In this document: positions 25,300-36,200 of the stretch, in pieces
Layout: each line of letters starts with the position of its first letter
How positions within the stretch are numbered: the first letter of the stretch is position 1
Source of the DNA: Heligmosomoides polygyrus polygyrus
Lineage: Eukaryota; Nematoda; Chromadorea; Rhabditida; Heligmosomidae
DNA length: 64,000 nucleotides
Direction of reading: 5' to 3'
Assembly (NCBI GenBank): GCA_947396885.1
Contig: OX377202.1
Coordinates: 76,170,643 to 76,234,642 of the forward strand
Notes under the pieces: generated by a model
The model's input: only the letters and a program-made list of their open reading frames with translations
Databases searched by the model: none
What the model was told of the DNA's origin: nothing
Translations under genes and position numbers: made by a program

Positions 25300-26930
25300 T
25301 GTCAAGGCCATACCACTAGGAAAACGGCCATACCACCAGAGCGAAGAACGTGGCCATACCATCGAAGAAGAGCTTCACATGACTTGTCAGCAATTGGAGC
25401 GACACCAAACCTCTGACGTATTGCACTGTCCAGACGTGTAACACCAGCCGTCCAGCGCAGCATTTTCGTTTCGATTACGCTGATGCGAGTCTCAACACCC
25501 TTGGTTGCAGACCTGCACTCAGCTCCACACATCGCTACTGGTCGAACGATGGTTCTATAAATCTTCGATTTAAGCGTTCCGGCCGCATAAAACTTCTGCT
25601 ATCTAGCGCCATTTGGACCACGTTGCCCTCACGCGTGAGTTAACTTCGAAAGTCAGACTAAGACTACCGTCGACGCGATTGCAGAGCCAAGGTGCTTGAA
25701 GTTTTCGTCCGTACGAGCGCTCCGTACGAGCGCAGTGCCATTGATCTCAATGGACCCGGCCTCGTTTACGGCTATCGTCAAATACTCGGATTTTTGACGT
25801 TTAGCTTGAGCCCAAACATCGCCAATCGGTCTCACCAGGCTTGCGCTTGTCGCTCTAGTTCGGTCTTCTCTTCGCTTGCATGCATTACTTCATCTGTAGC
25901 AGCGTCCAGGGGTAGGCTTCTGAAGGTCTCTCGAAATGGCATCCATTACGGCAACGAAAAGGAGCGGGGAAGGCGCAGACCCCTGGTGAACACCGACGGA
26001 GATAGGTAACTCCTCCAATGTGCCGGCTGGCGCTCGCACTCTACTCTTTGAGCAAGAGTGAAGTATGTCAACACACTCGATAAGCTCTTCGGAAACACCA
26101 TGCATGCTGTCAGCATGTAAGGCGATACCATATGACCTCACGCGGTACACGTTCAAATGCTTTTTGTAAGTCGAGAAAAGAAAGGTGCAGCGGTTTCTGC
26201 TTTTCGCGATGTCTCTCTACCAGAAGACGAGCAGCATGTATGGCATCGATGGTGTCACAGCCCGCTACGAAGCCACATTGATAGGTGGAAAGCTGGACGA
26301 TATCGCGAATACGACCATCTAGAGTTCGCTCGAAGATATTCATGCTGTGCGAAAGCAAGCGAATTACACGGTAATTCGTGCGGCACTGCCTTCGGAGTCC
26401 GTTCAGTTGCCTGGCTTCATCTTCTTCAAAGCCGCTTTCGTCGCCACAGTGATTTTCTGCACAGGACCTTGCGTAGGGATGCTAGGGTTAGGCGGATGGG
26501 TAAGTTCTACTGTCAAGGTTCTCTCGCAGTAGTCATGCCATCGTTCCTTAGCCCGTTTGCGGTTCGTCAGAAGATGGCCGCTGTCATCGTTGATGCCCAA
26601 GAATTTCTCGATATTCTCGGTTTTGCGATGGCGTGCTTTGGCAAGCCAGTAAAGGTTCACCATCGCACGCTTCGAGCTTCTCTCTGAGGTCATCATAATG
26701 AGCGGGTTCAGCAACGACTACAGTCTTCTTAACCGCTTTCTCCGTCTCCTGATACATGGGCCAACTGGCAGAAGCCTTGTCGCGCATGAGCGAATGATGT
26801 AGTTGCTATTTCTCTCGGACGTTTCCCCTAACATCGCTCTCCACAGCTATGCTGCTTCTTGATCTTGCGGCGTCCAGGCTTGGTCATGTCTAATTCAGGG
26901 CATGGAGAAGCCTGGAACCACTCCTGTTGC
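25300..26930 (-). mobile_element. Second RTE-like non-LTR retrotransposon, decayed
   Basis: On the minus strand, fragments in order are EKLEACDGEPLL, KARHRKTENIEKFLGINDD, MLSHSMNIFERTLDGRIRD, LSFLDLQKAFERVPREVIWY (first catalytic Asp), SVGVHQGSAPSPLLFVAVMD and ETKMLRWTAGVTRLD with RWYGHVLRSGG. This is a different lineage from copies 1-4 (different C-terminal motifs). Frameshifts and stops are frequent and the endonuclease is missing. Confidence 0.8.
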
Positions 26931-27057
26931 TATTTAAAATGAAGAATGGAGGGGAAGGTTAAAATAAGAAATACGATCGCTGGCAAATGATTGCAACAGT
27001 CTCATCAGCGTAACTTCACGTTGCATTGTACTGTGTTGAAGCCGTGAGGGATCCCGA

Positions 27058-27063
27058 TTTATT
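27058..27063 (-). promoter_or_regulatory. Polyadenylation signal of the channel gene
   Basis: AATAAA on the minus strand (TTTATT on plus), 78 bases past the proposed stop codon. It is a plausible 3' end for the DEG/ENaC transcript. Confidence 0.55.
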
Positions 27064-27140
27064 AAGAAGGGCATTCAAAGAGTCGTTAAAAGTCGCAATT
27101 TATCCATAAATTCACAACCAATACACGTGACAAACAGCGG

Positions 27141-27254
27141 TCAAAGTGTTGTGTGTCGCTCCTTCGGAGCGGCAAACAGCTTCGGAGCAGCCGAAGAAAG
27201 CGAATCACTGACTTGCGAAACCTCCTCGTCCTCTTGTGACGTCTGTCGAGGAAC
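27141..27254 (-). CDS. Channel gene, terminal exon and stop codon
   Basis: After acceptor CTTCCTTGCAG the phase-0 frame runs 37 codons (VPRQTSQEDEEVSQVSDSLS to KERHTTL) to TGA at 27143-27141. An AATAAA lies 78 bases downstream. Confidence 0.82.
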   Translation of the reverse strand, partial: VPRQTSQEDEEVSQVSDSLSSAAPKLFAAPKERHTTL

Positions 27255-30200
27255 CTGCAAGGAAGCAGCATCGATTAGGGGACTGCACCGAAATATACTG
27301 GGCTACGAAATTCTTCTTAAGCGACTTCTAGAAAGCAATAACAAAACATTGGCCAATGTCCTCTAGCCATGAAAGCATAACAGTACCAGAAGCAAAGGAA
27401 AGTTGTTTAACGTGCAAACAAAGCCCGAGAATCCTGCATACCTCTAGCAGTGGCTCTCCAGGATCGCTTCCTTTTTCAGATGAAGGAAATGGTCTATTTC
27501 TAGATGACGGTAAACTCCAGAAACCGCTTTCTTCTTGAATTGGGCTTTGGGGAGGTGGAGACGGCAATTTGAATGTTGGTTTGCCCCTCGGTCGGTCCCT
27601 AATATCGGACTCGAGACCACTGTCTTCTTCTGGGATCTCAGCCAGTCTGAACAGTTGAACAATCAAAGTAGCATAGGACGAACATAAATCCAATGCAGCC
27701 GAAAAAAGGCGGCTTACCGCGATCCCTTCCGGCTCCTATCCAACGGACTTCGGGACTGGGAGTTATTGGGTATGCTTGGAGAGGATCCTCTCATGCCTAG
27801 GTAGCAAATATAGAACAGTGATTCGCAAGAATTTCATGAGCAAGCCTTAAATATTTTTCTGAAAGCCACAAAAAATTTCGCTGCAGCATCATGCTCCACG
27901 CGCATTTAACAGTGTGACATTGAGCAACGTCTCTAGAGAACGAGAACGCCTACCGAGCGCTTCCTCGTATTTGGGCAAATAATCGTCACTGGCGTCGAGA
28001 AACTCCTCGAGACTCTCATCTCGAGGAGGCGGTGATGATGGCGCCGTCGGAAAATCAGCAAACGGATTTATCCAAGCCGATTTCTGCCTGGAAGCCAAAC
28101 TCGTTGGAAAGCACAAGCTTCAAATGATGTCAGTTCGCTCTCACCTCTCTTCCATTGGGTCTACGGAACCACCAATATCGGAGCTGATATAGCTGGTCTT
28201 CTCAGACATCGACTCGCAACACCCTCGACAAGGATGCACGCATTGCTGACCGGTCTCCCAGCTGCAAGTGTCAAAGAACTTTTAACTATGGTCCCGATCA
28301 GACCTCACTTGGTATCGTTCCTGCACTGCTGCAGTAGGCTCGAAGAAGGTGTGCGAATGGGGACGTTCGAGAAAGAGATCTAGCCAAAGTGGCTCCATCT
28401 TCTCACAACCGTTCTCACAAAGCTACCGTAAAGAAAAACAAATATAAATGAATAAATGTGTATATTTTGTTACCAGGCGCATATAGCGCAGCCGGAGGAC
28501 GCGTCGGCTGTCGCGGGCACCCGACACCAGGTTCCTGGTTCGGTTTTTCGCCCATGCAAACCAAGGCTTCCATCCTTCCGGGTAGGTTATTTGGTACCGA
28601 ACTTATGTGGGGAAGCATAAAGCGCGAACTGTCAATCGGCTGGCCACCGCAAGCCATTGTAAGGCCAAATACGCATTTAAATCACGTCCATATTCCGTAC
28701 AAGTAGAACGCGTGGCACATCCAAAGAGGGATTGAGTTTCTTATACGACATTTTGTTCCCAGTATTTCCATAAAATATCTTAAATTTCTCAGCACTTCAA
28801 AATTTTTAAGAAGCAAATGCTATCACTTAGAGATGGGCCAACTTGCAGAGAGCGAACCACGATTTTTTTTACTAGTACCCGTATACACCGGAGTGGATAT
28901 ACACAAAGGATTAAAAAGGTAAGAAGATCGGCTTAGCAATCCTTTTCCGAGACACGTCATGCATTCTACTTTTACGTGATGCCGTGGAGGCAATTTGTAC
29001 TCGCCTTCAGAATATACAATGACTTGCAGTGGTCTGGCATTGGACAGGTCAGTGTTTTACCCTTTTCAGACAACTCTGATACCGATTCGTTGGCTCCGTA
29101 TGGATGGAAGGCTTAGTTGGCCTTGGCAGAAAATCTGAACCAAGAACATGGAACGATAAGTATGCTATAGCTGACGCCTCCTCCGAGTGCGCTTCCAAGC
29201 GCCGTGTGGGCATACAAACACATCACTTTATGTACCAAAAATTCTAAAAAAATATGTTTGTGATGCGTAATGCATAATCCTGAAAGTACGGCTATGATTA
29301 CTATTTCGATCGCCTTCTATTTGACCGAGTGCTCTGACGTCTACAACCTCTTCACAACTTCAAAAATATGCTGAAAAGGGGGTTGAACAGCTGACAAGAA
29401 CTGCAGAAATACCTAGCATGAAAGCAATTCAGCAGCACTAGGTACGGTGGCTCTCTGCCAGAAGCAACAGAAGATTTTTCTCGAGCGTCCTTTCGCCCTC
29501 TTTTGAATTCGACTGACCGATAACGAACTTCACTTCTCGTAGAAGGAGAGTTCTGTACTCCACTTCAAACCAGAGAAGCCGGGAAGGCATACCACAACAA
29601 TAATATTCAAGCATGGTCTTCTTCGAACAAAATAAAAACTGTACTATTGTATTTCATAAAGACTGCATAAGAAATATCCCATTATCCGCCTTCTTCAAAG
29701 TACAATGTCTTTGATTCTGAATAAATTCCGTAACTGGGTGTATACTTATGTATGATGTACAAAAAATCGCTGGCAGTTTTTTCTAAAATCATTAGGCGTT
29801 GAAATTTCTCACCAAGATGACTATTGGGGTTTTCAAACACGAAGTTGATGTTTTTGATGGAAATTCTGGAAAGATTGAAAGAAGTTTGGAATCGCCAAAA
29901 TTTTGGGTGGAGTTGAAATATAAAACGCACCAAATTTTGTTCTTTTGGTAGCCGTTCTTCATGAACCAATGCTCCAAGGAACTTTAAATGGGCTAACGTT
30001 GCTGAGCGACGCAAGTATGAATAGCTACATTGAACTGAAGCAGCTTGCTACAGTGAAATCCCATGGACATTAACTAGCGCGAAGTGATTCATACCATTTC
30101 TTCAAATTCTGATCCGCTTTCTTGTAGGCTCTTCCGAACATCCTGTACTGATAGCAGATGTAAATTAGCTCTATTATTGTCAACATACTGGCTCCGAGGA

Positions 30201-33200
30201 AGAGTCCAAGTGCTCCACCAATGTCACCTAAAAATCCGCCTGACCAGTGAGAAGAGTTACTGCTGGCAAAGGTGAAATACTGTTAGAATCTGACACCTAC
30301 ATGCAAGACTCCAGAATCCATACGTCTTGGCTTGTCTCCAGTACTCTAGATGCATTTGTTGCAGAAACACGTTCACCATGGCGAAGTTTTCTCTGTAAAA
30401 TTGCGACTTCAATATCCTTTCCATCTCTAACCATAGGCGTACCGCACGTACCTCACAAATTTTGTTCCGAATTCGAAATTCTCCAAGTACTCCGTCAGTT
30501 CCTTTTTGAAGAGGTTCGAATATGACGACTGAAACGATGATTGGGATAAAGAGACCAATCTGAGGAATAACCTTTAAATAGTCTTTAGTAATCTCCAAGT
30601 TCGGCGTTCTTGAAACCTGGGCATTATTCTTACCAATAGGCTATTCTTCTGTGCCTTCCAGGTTTGTTATAAAATTATTTATTATAACGGCCGACGTTTC
30701 GACTAACTCGCCTTCTTCAAGGCCTGAAAGAATCTCGAAATATTCCCGTCTGTGAAGCTGTATGGGTCAGAAACATCGTATCCCCCTTTTGGTCAGTATC
30801 AACCAGTTCTCGGAGAGTCAGGCAGAGAACCCAAATCTAGTGAGCTAACCCACCGATACTCCGCCAGCGCAAGAAGACCGACTCAGCTGGCCACCATGGA
30901 GCAAGTGAGAAGCACTTTCGCCGTCAAATATATTGCACAGTGCGCCGGATGTCGAAAAATGCACATGGCAGCATATGCGAAGCCCTCACAGCTCGCACAA
31001 TGGAATAAGCTACTATTACTTATTACTATTTACTATTACTACTAATACAGCTTCACAGACGGGAACATTTCGAGCTTCTTTCAGGCGAACCTATAACTTG
31101 CGACAGCTTGCAGTTAGAAGTCAGTGACTTATCCTTCATTCCCAGACAAGTCTTGTTGAGGCACAGAAGGCCTGGTAGGAGGGGGATCGGAATGAAGGAC
31201 CTTGATTCTGTGTGCATCTGACAGCTGGCACGTGACAGCTTCAAGTGCACAAACCACGAAGAGCCGAACTATCCATAAGTATTTAAGGACTGGTAAAGCC
31301 AGTAACGCAAAGTCAGGTTCTTCTCAGCTCCCTTTGCTTAATGGCGTGTACAGAGTAAGACTTCTTATCACTTCTTGAATATTCGCCACTCAATAACAGT
31401 CCGTACGCTACTCCAAACAATTATTATACCTGAAGTTCACGGTAGAGGCGTTTGAAGTCTTTGAGCATGGTGAACGCTGCCACTTTTACGTCACCGACTG
31501 CGCAGTTATACATCTCGCTGATGAACTTCTCCAGCCTCTTCTCGTTCTCTTTCGAATAAGAGTCGAAGAACAGTATTGTTGCGGTCTGAAACGAGCTCTC
31601 TTTAGCGATCTTCCCGGAACTGAATTTGCTGGCACTAAGAATGTGAAAAACTGAGATGTCATAATTTTCTGTTATATCGTCGAGCCAAGCCTCCCATTTT
31701 ATCACCAGAGAAAGAAGCACCTATCGTGAATTTCTGTTACTGACCTTTCGAACCATAAGGATGGACAAGCACAGATATCGACCTATTACGTGCGACCTGC
31801 GACAACTAGGCAGTTTCGGGATCAAAAGTTGGGACCTTATGCTGGATTACGGAACATTTATGCACCAGATTCTAACATATTATCGAAATCCTAAAGATGT
31901 GCTAAGAAGTAAAGCTGTTATGCTACATTATGGTTTCTTAAAAGCATGAAATTCTGGAATTTTTCCTAACTTTAAAACGTTGAAAAAGTTGAAGTTCAGC
32001 TTGCGAGGAGGACTGTATATTCTCTTTTCCCCAGAAAACATTCTCAACAAACTTCAAGATGAAAAAAGTGTAGATACATGTTATCACATCATAAGTATAG
32101 AAATATATGTTAATAATTTCCACAGAGGGTTGAACGGCGGTTGTGTAAGAAAAACAGAATACACCTTGCCCCTGCGACTGGCAGCTGAAATAGGTTTTTT
32201 TTTAGGAAAGAAAACAGGCATCGAGAACATTCCTGGCAGCTGGCAAAGGTGTACATATAATACTAATGTCCTGCATTGGTAATCCCATCCAGTTCGGAGT
32301 CTTTACGTAGTTCCAGTCTTTTGCAGAAGTGAAGACCATTATTATTATATATAAGAAAACAGAAGCGGACAGAACCCTGGATCGCCTGATCGTCTGCGTA
32401 AACTGGTGAGTTCTCAAGCTAATAATTCACGGAAGAAGCAGACCTAAGAACTGCATGAAGTACATCCGTCGTTGACAATAAGGACTTTGCTGATTGTTTC
32501 TCTGGCTAGTGATGTCTGTGCTAACCGTAAACTTTGGCATGATGAGCTCTTACTGCTCATAGAAACTGGAAACCGACACGGCTGATGCGTGTAGTAACAG
32601 CAGGAATGTTAGTTCACCCGTGTTAGTATACCATTTATTTCTTCTGGGCACCACTCGAGAAGTAGAGAACAATATACCTTCCGGAGGCAACTTATGGGTT
32701 TTAATAAGGACGTACAACACAGGGCAAATGGGAAGATCACATTTCAGCCGTGTTACCTTCCCTTCCGTAGCCTTCCGTTGATTCATGCTCAGAGAGACGG
32801 TTCATTCGCTCAACGTAATGTGCAATTTGCGTTGATTGGAAGTTAGTTCGTGTGGCCACTAGCGGAAGTGGTCGATTTATGGTACACAGCAGCGAAGAGC
32901 TGAGACCTTCAGTTGAAGCATCCCTTCTACGCCATGCACCTGTTGAAATCCAGAGAGACACGGCGCTTTCGTTGCTCCGGTTATGATCCTTCGTCTTTCA
33001 GTGAACACCGGGCCACAGTAGAGTGTGCTATAGATTTTCGGAGGAGTGAGGCGGGAATGATGTTATCTCTTCAAATGTCATTGGGAAGGCAACACCGTGA
33101 AATCATTTTTCTACAATCCAATTGATCTTTAGTCGAGAAACCGCAGAGAAACCTGTACCAGAGGCGCAATTTTAAGAAATGAATCAAATCTTTTATATAA

Positions 33201-36200
33201 AGCTCAAGCGGCTGTTACTGAGACTCTAAGCTGTTCTACTGAGGTGTTGAGGCAGTGAAAACTAGCGCCATGCGGGATTCTAACCCCATCATTGATATGC
33301 AGTTTTTAAGAATTCTTCTAAGATGGATACTCATAACCCGTATTTCCTGTGATCACCTTCATGCCTGTGCCGTTTCCCTTGTATCCCATGAACTTCGGCC
33401 AGTAGTCCTTCTCCAGCTCCTTGATCACCTTGCAAAGTGAGTGCTCCACATCATGGATTATTGGGTGATACCAGCCCTAAATTTTGCTGCATTACTATGC
33501 GTTCAATTTGGACATACAAGCCGTGTTCGAAGCATAAGAACTAGCTTCGATGAAGCAGTTCTATGAGTCTGAATGTCAAATCTACAGCACCCTACATATT
33601 CCTTTCATTCGTTGCGATTGCTAAGACAGATAGTGGGATGTAACCTCATTAGGAAAAACTCCATTTTCTCCTGAACGTATTTTCATAACCTTTACTGGCT
33701 CTTGTGATGAAGTTTGTCGCTGGGAGAATTAACAAACGGATTCTACTGGAGAGCTCACATCGGCAAACTCGTCCTCAAAGAAGTGTCGCATCAGTCTCGA
33801 CTGCATCTTCTCCGCCCAAGCTCTTCGTTGCAGCCGACCGGTCTCGTACTGCAAAACGTTTCTGTAGGCTCAGGCGGCACATCTTTTCTAAGAAATAGAG
33901 GGAAGAATTGGATCAGTACAACGGCGCCACCTGTGCCATCAGCTCGACGATCCGATCCATTCGACTGACATCTGTTTTCAATTCTCTCAAGTAGGTTGAC
34001 GGACTGAACAGCTGCCACATTTTCTCGATCTGTAATCAAAACCAAGTCTCAGTCAAGTGTGAAATTTAAAAACGTCAACAGCTGTGCAGTATCGGAAAAA
34101 AATGCCAAACGTTTTCATGCACTCCTACCACCAGACTGTAGTAACCTTTAAGCGTTTGAAATGACTAAAATTCCTTCATTCGCATATCAATGACCTTGAA
34201 CAAATATGGCTTTCGAAACAATGCGTTACGCAGTGCAGTGCGCATCGTAATTACAATTCCTCCCGAAACGGAGTGTCAGTAATGAAAAGGTGGAGCGGAT
34301 AGCATGAACGGCATAGTAAACATTTTAAAATTTCAACAGGGCAGACATCTTTGCACCACACTGGTGGAATCATAATTACAATTCCACTCTAAAACTCTGG
34401 GTAAAACAGCATCGATCATCGAGCGCGCTGTCGCCTTACATGAGAGGAATCGTCTTCCCACAATGGGTCTTGGAGGAAAGGCATGGCTCAATTTCACTGG
34501 GAACGAATTTGGCCACACAGAGCGGCTAGACTTCCTTCGTATTGAGAACAACGAGTCTTTCCACTTTGCAAGAGGACAGTCAAATTTGGCATATGATGTG
34601 CTTTTTAGGTACAAGTTTTTAAACAGATGGAATGAACGCACTTCAGCAGGAGACTGGAAACTTCCACAAATGACCGGCCCATGTCTCCCGCAAGCACAAT
34701 GACAACAAGGTGATCTGCTTCGAGCTGGAGGTGCGGTGTTCGTCTTCAATTCCCACACTACTAAGAGTTGCACTGATTACAAAGTAGGAGTGGAAGTGCC
34801 AGGAACCTACAAGATGACACTGAAAGTAAAGAGCGCTAAGAGCGCGTTGGCGGTCACAATCGCCTAAAACACGGGTCCGAGCACTTCATTTTCCTTGAAG
34901 GCTTCAACGGCCGCCGTAATCGAAACAAAATTTCCTCCCTCTTTCTCTCATGATAGAGGTCCTCTTAAGCAGTCTGTTAATCTCGATATGTCGCTGCTAA
35001 TCGTCAGAAAGCATGAATTCACTTAGCAATATTTCTCAGGAAATTGCTCAACAGTACGCTTTTTTAGTTAGACAGCCTTAGCCTACGGGATAAGTCTCTC
35101 TATCCACTTCCATTATGAATTTATTTTCTCGTTTATTGTTAGCTATTTTTACAAGAAGTCGAAATAAAAACGAAACTCGAAGGTTTTCCAGAGAAAATGT
35201 AAATATAGGAGAATATACCTCCTGTTTACATTTTATGCTGTAATGCTTGATTTCATCCTGGTTCCGTAAACCACCTGAATCAGCATGCTACTAGTACGAA
35301 GCTGGACAGAATAGCAGCACGAGTGCAGAGAAAATTTTATGACTTACTTCTCCTCACCCCAATTTCTGTAAAAGCTGACATGTAGCGAATTATCATGTTG
35401 AGAGTGGAAGGTAGGGGAAAAGAAAGAGATTTTGGAGTCAGAAGGAGGAACTAGGCGTTGGAGGGCGATCATCGCACTAAAGGCTGCCGACGAAGTCCAG
35501 TCGAGGAAATCACTCTTCTTAGCACTAGCAGCAACTGTTAAAGGAGCCATTAGTTGACCCGAGAATATTGTTGTTAAGGTCAGAAATCTTTCTGTGATGC
35601 GATGACCACCTAAGAGTATCAAGGACACATTGATTCCGTCTATTCTTTTCATGAGACAAATTTATCTTCAATTCCTGTACGACCTTTGGTGAAATATGTC
35701 AAAGCGTATTGGGGAAGACTGCGCATAGTACCAATTATAAGATCTTAAGAATTATCACTGAAGTGAAAAGTAACAGCTCATTTCGGTAGTACTGCTCTCC
35801 ATTTCAGCTAGAAAACAGAAAAAATTTAAAAGGTTTAGAAATTGAAGCAATTTCCTAGAGGCGAATGTGACAGTCCGAAGACAACGAGAGAACCTAAGAG
35901 GTGAACAGCCATATCCTGTGGCTTCGTCGTTAACTGCGCATATTCGTAATGTGGCTGTGCAATTTCGTGGAACTTCACGTGAAGGTGTGAAGCTTTTTGG
36001 AAGGCCGAAGTGTCGGAAGAAATTGAGTTTCATCAAAAACGTAAAGGAAATTTTCCAAGGAAAGGCATAATGATAAGAAAGTCGTGTTTCGGAACAGTAG
36101 AGTAAAAGTGCTACTATAGCCATCAGTATGAACGATGTGCTCAGCTGTTTACCCAGTATCATTTGCCGGTGTATTGGAAGCCTTGTCGAAGGCATTGTGA

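Noticed and set aside
34333..34773. 146-codon minus-strand ORF
   Set aside because: It is the antisense shadow of the branching-enzyme pseudogene.
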